This document shows, piece by piece, positions 56,583-64,000 of a stretch of 64,000 nucleotides of DNA (position 1 is its first letter; every line of letters starts with the position of its first letter). Source of the stretch: Gammaproteobacteria bacterium. GTDB lineage: Bacteria; Pseudomonadota; Gammaproteobacteria; Arenicellales; JAJDZL01. The stretch spans positions 1-64,000 of the forward strand of contig JAJDXD010000128.1 of the NCBI GenBank assembly GCA_022823405.1, written 5' to 3'. The notes under the pieces are model-generated. The model was not told the origin of the DNA and made no database searches. It saw only the letters and a program-made list of their open reading frames with translations. Position numbers and translations under genes: made by a program.

Positions 56583-59500
56583 TTACTCGCGACGACCTTC
56601 AATCAACATCACGAGCGTGGGCAGGATGAACAGCGTGAACAATCCAGCGAACACGAGTCCACCTAGCATGCTGACGACGAATGGCACCATGCTCAGCAGT
56701 GCCTCGCTACGCTCGTACAGAAGTGGGGATAATCCGAGAATCGTGGTTAAACTTGTTATGAACACTGCCCGAAATCGATGATGCATTGCGGCAGATGCAG
56801 CCGCAATGGCGGGCAAATCAGAATTTTCCCTGCGCATGGTGTTGTAGCGGTCGAGTAAAACAAGCGCGTCATTGACGATGACACCTGAAACCCCGATGAC
56901 ACCAAAGATTGATATGGGGGTGAAATCCCAGCCTAGAGTCCAGTGACTGAAAATGGAACCGGCAAGCGCGATCGGAATGCCGAATACTACAATGAGCGGT
57001 TTCCAGTAACTTCTCAGGAAAGCTGCCATCAACGCATACATCGCGAGTAGCACTATGGGAAACAGGAATCCCAATGCCTTCAGTGTTCTGAATTCGCGGC
57101 GAACTCCGCCATCAACGGCAACGTTTAAGCCGGGATACGCTTCGAGCAGTTGGGGTATGTATGTTTTGGAAATCTTTCTTATCAATCGAATCGGTGCTAC
57201 GGTTGCAACATCCGCGTAGCCTTGGACGAAAGCCGCATTCTCACCGTTTATTCTGTTCAGGGTCGAAAGTTCCCGCGATTCGCTGATCGTTGCAACTTCC
57301 GAAAGAGAAAGAGTCCGCCCCGAAGCCTGACGAATCCTTAAATTCGAAAGCACACTCAAATTCTCACGTTGATCCCTGGGATAACGCAGTATCACCTTGA
57401 TCTCCTCGTGATCCCTTTGAATTCGCTGGACTTCCAAGCCATGAAAACTAGCGCGTAATTGGGCTCCCAGACCCGCTGGTGTAATCCCCGCCAGCAAACC
57501 TTCCGGTGTCAGTTCAAATGCGATCTGCCGCTTCCCTAGACCCATGTTGTCCGTCAGACCATACACCCCAGTTTCGTTCTGGAGCATTGCAGTTAAATCC
57601 GATGCTGCAGATTTCAGTATTTCGCGATCTTCGTGCTGAAGCGAGTAGGCAATATTGGGAAGTGGACGGTATCTTGAAGATCGAAACTCAAGCCGTTCGA
57701 TGGGAGCAGCGCTCCCAATGTTCTCACGCCATATGCTTTCAAACTCTGGAACAGAATGCTCCCGCGGCGGTCGATCATTGAGATGGACCTGAACTGCTGC
57801 AATATGGCTGCTGTCTGAAGTATGTCTATATCTTTGCTCTACTGCTTGGACTGACTCGATTGGCACGCCAACCACGACACTGATTGACTTGATTGAATCT
57901 CCTTCGAGCTGCTCATCTGTCAATTCTGCCGCCGAGGCGATTCTTTGCGCTTCAGCCAAAGTTTCAAAGAATGGCGTGCCGACCGGCATGCTGATTTCCG
58001 CCTCAATGCTGTCAGAAATGTTTCTGGATTGGTCGACGATAATGACTCGAACTGCATCAGAACCAAGGAGCACGAGAGATCCAATCACAATAACAGCACC
58101 GATTAAAGGTGTGAGCACGACGTGACGGATTGACCACGAAACGATAGGTGCGATCACTTTTGATCGAAAGCTGTCCAGCAAGTGACTGACGCGAATCTGA
58201 ATATCGCGAAGTGGTGACAGGCTCCAGGATTTTTCGTGGGATAGATGCGAAGGCAAAATCAAAAATGCCTCTACCAGCGAAACGACGAGGACAAAGAAAA
58301 CCACATATGGAATTGCGGTGAAAACCTGGTATCGCGATTCAGTAATGAAGAGCAGTGGAACAAAGGCAAGGGCCGTTGTGATGGTTCCTATCGCAATCGG
58401 TCCCACCATGCTTCTGGTTCCGGAAATTGCAGCCTCCACGGCATTCTTGCCATTCTGCCGCTCAGTCTGAATGTTTTCGCCAACCAGAACTGCGTCATCA
58501 ACAACAATACCGATCATCAGGAAGAACGCAAAAATCGTACTGAGATTGATCGACATATCGGCAATATTGAAAAATAGCAGAGCGCCAACAAAGGACAAGG
58601 GGATTCCGATCGTAATCCACGTGGCCAGTCGAAGGTCAAATATCGCGACCAGGCACAGAAATACAATCATTAAGCCAATCAAACTATTTGAGAGATGCGA
58701 TCCGATTTGTTTGATTGCAGAACCCGCCCTGTCGTCCCAGATGACAACATTGATATGTTCCGGAAATGATTTTTCTGCCAGCCAGGACCTGACTATTTCC
58801 CTGACTTCACTGATTGATTGATTGTCGTGAGCTCTTACAATCGCAAATACAGCAGGGACGCCATTCAGTTCAGAATGCACTTCATAGTCGGCAAACCCAT
58901 CGGTGATGGTGGCGACTTCACCGAGCCTGATCACTGATCCATCCGGTCTATTTATCAGAGGGATATTCTCAAACTCTTCTCCCGTCGTGCGTTTTGAAAT
59001 GGTATGGAGAACCACATCGCCGGAGTCCGTATTCAATTCACCAAACGAGAGATTGATTGAGTAGCGTTCAATTACTCTCGCAATTTTTGAAAACGTCAAT
59101 TTATGCTTTTGCAGCTGTTCGTCGCTTAATTCAATCGTGATCTCGCGATCTCGTACGCCTTTCAACTCAATTTGTTGAGAGATCGCCGGAAATTGTAGGA
59201 GTTCGCTCTGTATTTCCTCAGCAGCCAATCGCAACTCGTTTTCCGTTGCTGATTCTGAAGAAATTGCAAGTGTCAACACATCGACCATCAGTTTGTTCAC
59301 CGTTATTTCCGGTCGTTCAGCACTTAGCGGCGGAAATCGGTCAATCGCGTCGATGGAGTTGGTGACATCATTCAATACCACATCCGAATCAGCAAAAGCT
59401 TCGAGTTCGATGGTGATTTTTCCGAATCCATGATTAGCTTCGGAGATGACTCGGTCAACACCACCAAGCCCGATAACGCTCTCCTCGACGCGACGGTTGA

Positions 59501-59693
59501 TGTCTTCTTCAATTTCCTTTGGCGTCGCGCCCGGAGATGGAATTGTGACGATGATTGACCGAAGATCCAGTTTCGGCAAATTCTGAAGCGGTAATTCGAC
59601 AGCTGTGATCAAGCCGCCGACGATGAGAAATACCATAAGCAGGTTGGCCGCAATCCTGTTGCGGACAAAATAGCTGATCAAGCCATTAATCAC
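56583..59693 (-). CDS. RND efflux permease (AcrB/HAE1 or heavy-metal type)
   Basis: A 1036-residue inner-membrane proton antiporter. The N-terminus has one helix (LMVFLIVGGLITAVELP) then a porter domain, with a helix cluster from about 330-480 (including FFLMIGIVVDDAVLVGENI, the conserved Asp-Asp pair of helix 4). A second porter half and a final helix set follow (IFGVIGVSGVIVNDALVLLDRYN, FITSLTTILGLSPLLYE). SIIVTIPSPGATPKEIEEDINRRVEE is standard at the porter start. It forms an operon with the periplasmic adaptor gene; an outer-membrane channel gene is not seen. The substrate is unknown. It converges on cysC. Confidence 0.93.
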   Translation of the reverse strand: MINGLISYFVRNRIAANLLMVFLIVGGLITAVELPLQNLPKLDLRSIIVTIPSPGATPKEIEEDINRRVEESVIGLGGVDRVISEANHGFGKITIELEAFADSDVVLNDVTNSIDAIDRFPPLSAERPEITVNKLMVDVLTLAISSESATENELRLAAEEIQSELLQFPAISQQIELKGVRDREITIELSDEQLQKHKLTFSKIARVIERYSINLSFGELNTDSGDVVLHTISKRTTGEEFENIPLINRPDGSVIRLGEVATITDGFADYEVHSELNGVPAVFAIVRAHDNQSISEVREIVRSWLAEKSFPEHINVVIWDDRAGSAIKQIGSHLSNSLIGLMIVFLCLVAIFDLRLATWITIGIPLSFVGALLFFNIADMSINLSTIFAFFLMIGIVVDDAVLVGENIQTERQNGKNAVEAAISGTRSMVGPIAIGTITTALAFVPLLFITESRYQVFTAIPYVVFFVLVVSLVEAFLILPSHLSHEKSWSLSPLRDIQIRVSHLLDSFRSKVIAPIVSWSIRHVVLTPLIGAVIVIGSLVLLGSDAVRVIIVDQSRNISDSIEAEISMPVGTPFFETLAEAQRIASAAELTDEQLEGDSIKSISVVVGVPIESVQAVEQRYRHTSDSSHIAAVQVHLNDRPPREHSVPEFESIWRENIGSAAPIERLEFRSSRYRPLPNIAYSLQHEDREILKSAASDLTAMLQNETGVYGLTDNMGLGKRQIAFELTPEGLLAGITPAGLGAQLRASFHGLEVQRIQRDHEEIKVILRYPRDQRENLSVLSNLRIRQASGRTLSLSEVATISESRELSTLNRINGENAAFVQGYADVATVAPIRLIRKISKTYIPQLLEAYPGLNVAVDGGVRREFRTLKALGFLFPIVLLAMYALMAAFLRSYWKPLIVVFGIPIALAGSIFSHWTLGWDFTPISIFGVIGVSGVIVNDALVLLDRYNTMRRENSDLPAIAAASAAMHHRFRAVFITSLTTILGLSPLLYERSEALLSMVPFVVSMLGGLVFAGLFTLFILPTLVMLIEGRRE

Positions 59694-59824
59694 TTTGTAT
59701 CCCGAAAAAGAATATTGCCATTACAATCGCAGAACATTCATCAGTCCAAGTGAGGTATGGACAAAAAGTAACTCATCAGATGCCGGGAGTTGTTTCGATT
59801 GTAATTGAAATCTGGTTTGATGAC

Positions 59825-60943
59825 TTACTGTAGCTTGTTCACAGTAACGGATTGGCCACGCGACAGCGCTGGGTATGAACCAACGACCAGCCCCTCAGTC
59901 ACGTCAAATGGTTCAACGATCCAATTCTCGTCTGTGATCGCAACTGTATTTGGCGAGTGAACGTCTATGGCGCCGTTGTTCACCACCCAGGCTTTCCTGT
60001 CTGGCTGCATGGCTCCAATGGGTAGGACCAATACGTCTCTGTAACTCGGTCCATCAATGGAAATCTCAGCAAACATCCCAGGAAGCGGCAGAGATTCTTC
60101 TGCAGTGTTTTCATCAAATTCAAAATACACCTTAATCAGGCGGGTTTCTGGTGCGACGACCGTGGAAACGCGTTCGATTTTTGCCCTGTATTCCCTGTCT
60201 CCAACTGTTATGGTTGCCGCTCTGCCAATCACTGGTTCCAAATCCTCCAGCAATTGTGTTTCGAGCGGTGCGCTGACCTGCAATGCCTGGGGTCGATAAC
60301 CTCTTCCCAAAACAGAAGCGTCAGCACCTGCATATTCGTGCGGTCCAACCAATTCCCCAACTTCAATGTCTGAACCGATCACGCGAATTTCGTAAGGCAG
60401 AGAGATCTCTGTCTTCGCGAGACTATGTTTTGCTAACTCAAGACGCGTTTCCAGTAATCGAACACGTGCTGCGATGCCTGATGCGTCTCCTGTCGAATCC
60501 TGCGCTGCAGATTCCTCCCTGAGCTTGCCGATCTGCAGCAGGGCCTCAGCTTCATCGACGCGTAGTTGGTATTCAGTGGGATCAATTTTGACGAAAACCT
60601 CGTTAGCTGCGATCGTTCCTCCATTTCTGAAATTCTTTGAAACCCAGGCTATTCTGCCTTGTGCCTCGGTTCTCACCGTAATGTATTCATCAAGCGTGAC
60701 GTTTCCGGTTTTTTTTATCTGCAGCGTGATCTGTTCTGTTTGCAGTTGTTCAATTACACTGACGATGGGCGAGTAACCGACTTTATCTTCGCCAACAGAA
60801 AAGCCATCACGTTCGATGTGGGCAGGTGCTCTCGCAAGAACCAGCGCAACAGCAACAACACCGATGACAAGGGCAAATTGGAGGTACCCCAAGACACGTT
60901 TTCGATTGCTTGGGTTCTGAGAACTACTTTCTTGCTGAGCCAT
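59825..60943 (-). CDS. RND efflux periplasmic adaptor (membrane fusion protein)
   Basis: A 372-residue adaptor linking the permease to an outer-membrane channel, from ATG 60943 (an in-frame TTG at 60955 would add four residues). One N-terminal helix (LQFALVIGVVAVALVLARAP) anchors it. The lipoyl/barrel half appears around residues 75-110 (VRTEAQGRIAWVSKNFRNGG, then VFVKIDPTEYQLRVDEAEALL), with a coiled-coil hairpin (LLETRLELAKHSLAKTEI) and a beta-barrel region (QLLEDLEPVIGRAATI). A 131-base gap precedes the permease gene, within one operon. No regulator gene is adjacent. Confidence 0.88.
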   Translation of the reverse strand: MAQQESSSQNPSNRKRVLGYLQFALVIGVVAVALVLARAPAHIERDGFSVGEDKVGYSPIVSVIEQLQTEQITLQIKKTGNVTLDEYITVRTEAQGRIAWVSKNFRNGGTIAANEVFVKIDPTEYQLRVDEAEALLQIGKLREESAAQDSTGDASGIAARVRLLETRLELAKHSLAKTEISLPYEIRVIGSDIEVGELVGPHEYAGADASVLGRGYRPQALQVSAPLETQLLEDLEPVIGRAATITVGDREYRAKIERVSTVVAPETRLIKVYFEFDENTAEESLPLPGMFAEISIDGPSYRDVLVLPIGAMQPDRKAWVVNNGAIDVHSPNTVAITDENWIVEPFDVTEGLVVGSYPALSRGQSVTVNKLQ

Positions 60944-61167
60944 GGATAAAACCAATAATGAAAACTATGATGGTACTGTCATTGTAACTTCAAGATTGCG
61001 AAATTCCAGACAAAAACACAGATAAATTGAAGTGAATTTCCTGTGGAGAAGACTGATCACCCGAGCGGACAAAAATTTCGTTGCGAATGTTCCCGACAGC
61101 ACCGCAGCGACCTCGTCTCCCTAATGGATCAATTTGTTTAAAATGTGACCCTGTCTCCTGAATCGCT

Positions 61168-61258
61168 GGAGAGGTACCGAAGTGGACATAACGGCGCGGA
61201 CTCGAAATCCGTTGGGGGCGCAAGTCCCACGTGGGTTCGAATCCCACCCTCTCCGCCA
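61168..61258 (+). tRNA. tRNA-Ser (anticodon CGA)
   Basis: A 91-base type II tRNA. The acceptor stem GGAGAGG (61168-61174) pairs with CCTCTCC (61248-61254). G is the discriminator and CCA is encoded (61256-61258). The anticodon stem is GCGGA/TCCGT around the loop CTCGAAA, giving anticodon CGA, which reads UCG. The long variable arm (GGGGGCGCAAGTCCC) and the T-loop GGTTCGAATCC confirm a serine tRNA. It lies between the efflux operon and the DUF898 gene. Confidence 0.95.
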
Positions 61259-61395
61259 TCCGACTCATTTCAGAAAGTATTGAAATCAATCATTCATCAA
61301 TATTGCTAGAGATTATTGACTCGGATTTCACAATTCTGGAAACGCCATTTGTTCGGATCTGTTCGCTTAGATATTTTCAATTTATCTGATGAATT

Positions 61396-62442
61396 ATGAA
61401 TAGTGAATCCAACCAGGCAGAATTTCGTTCCATCCAATTTTCAGGGCGTGCCACAGAGTATTTCGGAATCTGGATTGTCAATGTCTTATTGTCACTGGCA
61501 ACGCTCGGAATTTACAGTGCCTGGGCTAAGGTTCGTCGTGTTACGTACTTCAATAACAACACGAGTATGGCCGGGCATAGCTTGGGATATCACGCAACCG
61601 GCAAGCAACTGCTGATCGGGCGGGTCATCTCGTTTGTCATATTGTTAATTTGGGCCGTAACAGGCAGCATACCATTTGTGGCAGTCCCACTTCTGGTTGT
61701 CATGATTTTCTTGACGCCGTGGTTATTGAACAATTCAATGCGATTTTCTGGGAGAATGACATCGTATCGAAATGTCCGCTTCAACTGGCATGGGACTTAC
61801 TGGAAGTCTTTTTGGTTTTTCATTATTGCGCCATTTCTTGGCGTTCTGACACTAGGATTACTGACACCTTTATTTTCAAAATACTACTACAGATACGTTG
61901 CCACCCAGTACAGCTATGGGACAACCCGGTTCAGTGCAGAACTGACTACCGGTAGTTTCTATTGGGCTTTCCTGGTTGGTGGAATTTTCCCGACTGTGGT
62001 TATCGTAGTTGTGTACAGTGTGCTTGCAACGTTGTTTCTGCGCGCTGCCCAACCGTCGGAATTCGAATTGTTGGAATTATCAATTACGGGATTAATTTTC
62101 GTGGTGCCTGCGGCCATTGTTTTTTCAATGGCATTTATCTACCGTATTCTTTGCAGAAATCTCATGGTCAGTAATTTGGTGTTGTCAGATGTCGTTGCAT
62201 TTAATTCAGACTTGAATCCCATCAGATTTGTCTGGATCCGTTTGACGAATCTGGTGGCAGTTGTTTTCTCTCTTGGACTGCTTCTTCCCTGGGCTCAGGT
62301 AAGGCAGTATCGGTATTTATCGAAATGTACAAAGTACAGAGTACTAAGGGATATGGATCAGTTTATTGATGATGAGGTTTCGATTAAATCTGCATTTGGC
62401 GAAGAGTTTGCAGAATTTGAAGGAGTTGAGGTGGTCATATAA
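61396..62442 (+). CDS. YjgN/DUF898 family membrane protein
   Basis: A 348-residue integral membrane protein with about six to eight hydrophobic helices. The family's repeating signature is clear: FSGRATEYFGIWIVNVLLSLATLGIYSAWAKVRRVTYFN at the start, then FKNVRF-like SYRNVRFNWHGTYWKSFWFF, and a final WIRLTNLVAVVFSLGLLLPWAQVRQYRYL. The stop (62440-62442) is immediately followed by the ATG of the next gene, so the pair is coupled. No biochemical role is established for this family as far as I know; a membrane or envelope role is probable. Confidence 0.88.
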   Translation: MNSESNQAEFRSIQFSGRATEYFGIWIVNVLLSLATLGIYSAWAKVRRVTYFNNNTSMAGHSLGYHATGKQLLIGRVISFVILLIWAVTGSIPFVAVPLLVVMIFLTPWLLNNSMRFSGRMTSYRNVRFNWHGTYWKSFWFFIIAPFLGVLTLGLLTPLFSKYYYRYVATQYSYGTTRFSAELTTGSFYWAFLVGGIFPTVVIVVVYSVLATLFLRAAQPSEFELLELSITGLIFVVPAAIVFSMAFIYRILCRNLMVSNLVLSDVVAFNSDLNPIRFVWIRLTNLVAVVFSLGLLLPWAQVRQYRYLSKCTKYRVLRDMDQFIDDEVSIKSAFGEEFAEFEGVEVVI

Positions 62443-63468
62443 ATGATCCACACTGGCGAGTACTTTGAAAGGCTGTCGTCAAAGTCTTTTGAGGCGCAGA
62501 TCAAACTGACAGGGAAAACTGCACAAGTCAGAATCGGCAGTGACATTCTCAAAGAGAATATGACGATCGAGAGTATTCAGAACAAGCAAAATATTCACTT
62601 CGAAGACGGATCGCTTTTTGTTCTTAATGATCAGTTGGGAGCAGAAGAATTCACCCGGGCATCAAGCAGGTTTGATAATGCCATTTCCTGGCTGGAACAC
62701 TTCACTTTCAAAAGGGCCGTCGTTCTTGCAGCCATTTTGATTGTTGCCGCGATTGGGTATCGCGTACTCCTTTCCTCATTCGTCCCGATTGCTGTTTCAT
62801 TCATTCCGGATTCCTGGGAAAGGAAGATGGGCGAGAGCGCCTACGAAAGTATGCTCGCTGTCGCTCTTGACCCTTCCGAGCTATCCAACAGTCAAATTGA
62901 GAGATTAAAAGCAAGGGCCGGTGAACTGTTGGAAGTTAGTGAACTGGCAGATACCGTTGAAATCAACTTTCACAACTCAACGCTATTCGGAGCAAATGCA
63001 CTGGCATTTCCTGGCGGTCCCATCGTGGTTACTGATGACTTGGTCAAACTGCTTGGCAATGATCTGGAGATACTTTCAGTGATTGCGCATGAGATTGCCC
63101 ATATCAAAGAGCGTCATTCCTTATACCAAATTGTAGAGGTACTTGGATTGACGGTATTTGCTTCAATTTTGTTTGGCGCAAGCGAAACTTTGATTGAAGA
63201 GGCATCTGCAATTGCCATCCAGCTGTGGGCATTCGATCTCAGCAGAGACATGGAAAAAGAAGCAGACCTGCTGGGTGTCGAGATTTTGCTGGATAGCGGT
63301 ATTGATCCGGTTCATTTTTCAAATGCACTGACGAAGTTGACGCGACATTATTGTGAACAGACATCTGCCAGCCAGGTGATGGAGTGCGTTGAAATTGAAG
63401 GCGACAGTTGGTTTTCCACTCACCCAACTGGTGCGGACCGTCTCAAATACCTGAATCCCTCAAAGTGA
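62443..63468 (+). CDS. membrane-bound M48-family zinc metallopeptidase
   Basis: A 341-residue protease. An N-terminal domain of about 80 residues precedes one membrane helix (VVLAAILIVAAIGYRVLL, about residues 90-107). The catalytic part has the zinc motif VIAHEIAHIKERHS (HExxH) and the third ligand Glu in MEKEADLLGVEIL (about 270). Family members degrade damaged membrane or periplasmic proteins (HtpX, BepA and Oma1 relatives). It starts one base after the DUF898 stop, which indicates joint expression and possibly a shared envelope quality-control role. The final STHPTGADRLKYL motif is typical of the group. Confidence 0.88.
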   Translation: MIHTGEYFERLSSKSFEAQIKLTGKTAQVRIGSDILKENMTIESIQNKQNIHFEDGSLFVLNDQLGAEEFTRASSRFDNAISWLEHFTFKRAVVLAAILIVAAIGYRVLLSSFVPIAVSFIPDSWERKMGESAYESMLAVALDPSELSNSQIERLKARAGELLEVSELADTVEINFHNSTLFGANALAFPGGPIVVTDDLVKLLGNDLEILSVIAHEIAHIKERHSLYQIVEVLGLTVFASILFGASETLIEEASAIAIQLWAFDLSRDMEKEADLLGVEILLDSGIDPVHFSNALTKLTRHYCEQTSASQVMECVEIEGDSWFSTHPTGADRLKYLNPSK

Positions 63469-63785
63469 TGAACTCACCAGCATTGTCCTGACTTCCTGAG
63501 TGAGAGTGGCAGGAGATTTTCGATGCAAAAGCACCTTGACAATTTCGTTTGCTTTTCGGATGCTCAGACACGATGTGAGCAATAGAGTTCAATTGACAGC
63601 GCAGAAACTTCCCTGAATCGAATATCAAAGGTGCAATTGCAGAATTTTTTTTGATCGAAAGGCGAATATCTTCGATTGAACGACGTTTGATGGTTCAATT
63701 CCTGCAACACGCAAAAACAAGTAACATATCAGTTCGAAAGGGTTACCTGTAACCCAGTCAACTTTCACCACAAACAAAGATAGAA
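63469..63785. other. intergenic region before the oxidoreductase gene
   Basis: No gene or RNA is supported in these 317 bases. Runs of A/T near 63640-63655 could contain a promoter, but no paired boxes were identified. Confidence 0.4.
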
Positions 63786-64000
63786 ATGGATTCCATCAGC
63801 ACTGAACAAAACACCGAACACCTGCCTAGTGTTTGTCCACTGGACTGCCCAGATACCTGCAGTTTGACAGCCGTGGTTAGCAACGATCGACTGGTTGCAG
63901 TCCGTGGGTCTCGGACCAATCCCTATTCCAATGGTTCAATCTGTACCAAGGTGTCTCGCAGCTATCCGGAAATGGTTCACGGTGAGCGTCGGCTTACGCA
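63786..64000 (+). CDS. molybdopterin-dependent oxidoreductase, N-terminal part (runs off the window)
   Basis: The first 71 codons of a bis-MGD (DMSO reductase superfamily) enzyme. After MDSISTEQNTEHLPS comes a [4Fe-4S] cysteine cluster, CPLDCPDTC, with the last ligand in SICTKVSRSYPEMV. PYSNGSICTKV and VRGSRTNP resemble the family's N-terminal Fe4S domain. No twin-arginine signal is visible, so it probably acts in the cytoplasm. Substrate and partner subunits lie beyond the edge. Confidence 0.82.
   Translation, partial: MDSISTEQNTEHLPSVCPLDCPDTCSLTAVVSNDRLVAVRGSRTNPYSNGSICTKVSRSYPEMVHGERRLT

Noticed and set aside
60990-61289. 99-codon minus-strand frame spanning tRNA-Ser
   Set aside because: It reads through the tRNA in antisense (MAERVGFEPT is the familiar artefact of translating a serine tRNA on the wrong strand).

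Overview
The window looks like chromosomal DNA of a free-living, probably aquatic, proteobacterium, most likely a gammaproteobacterium or close relative. The basis is a gammaproteobacterial-type parC/parE pair, the order sucA-sucB-lpdA, a TadA that starts at TTG, a bis-MGD oxidoreductase and many ABC, MFS and RND transporters. This is inferred from protein character alone; no rRNA or phylogenetic marker is present. The only RNA gene found is a tRNA-Ser(CGA). There is no CRISPR array, insertion sequence or prophage. Layout: 0.3-6.5 kb holds a ferredoxin-NADP reductase, a lone HEPN protein, a family-3 amino-acid ABC transporter and a linked enolase-superfamily enzyme resembling cis-3-hydroxy-L-proline dehydratase. 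6.6-14.4 kb is mostly on the minus strand: a large protein with RNA-polymerase-alpha-CTD-like and sigma-region-4-like segments, a ThDP decarboxylase paired with an MFS transporter, a secreted polysaccharide-lyase-like protein and a TGS-domain GTPase. 14.5-21.8 kb is a tight plus-strand operon built around a LysW amino-group carrier protein: SDR, LysW, LysX, LysY, class II glutamine amidotransferase, LysZ, LysJ, glycerophosphodiesterase and a beta-hydroxyacid dehydrogenase. 22-32.8 kb is central metabolism: pyruvate carboxylase, the 2-oxoglutarate dehydrogenase complex (sucA, sucB, lpdA) and a phosphohexomutase. 32.8-36.9 kb is topoisomerase IV. 37.4-40.2 kb is a two-gene accessory segment (an AlbA_2-type ATPase/wHTH protein and a probable DNA-binding HhH/Cys4 protein). 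40.6-43.5 kb holds a PhyH dioxygenase, tadA and glpK. 43.8-56.5 kb is a biosynthetic cluster: a 2365-residue single-module type I polyketide synthase, a B12-binding radical SAM enzyme, a thioester-reductase/sulfotransferase fusion and a divergent adenylylsulfate kinase. 56.6-61 kb is an RND efflux pair, followed by tRNA-Ser, a DUF898/M48-peptidase pair and the start of a molybdopterin oxidoreductase. Two systems deserve most attention. First, the LysW operon lacks the genes that make alpha-aminoadipate and lacks LysK, but has a class II amidotransferase between lysY and lysZ. Its carrier ends in Gln, where the known carrier needs a C-terminal Glu. Second, the polyketide cluster has no thioesterase. 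It encodes a reductive-release domain fused to a sulfotransferase, with an APS kinase beside it to make the PAPS donor. This suggests a reduced polyketide released as an aldehyde or alcohol and then O-sulfated. The radical SAM gene in that cluster carries an apparent one-base deletion near its 5' end that separates the true N-terminus from the rest.
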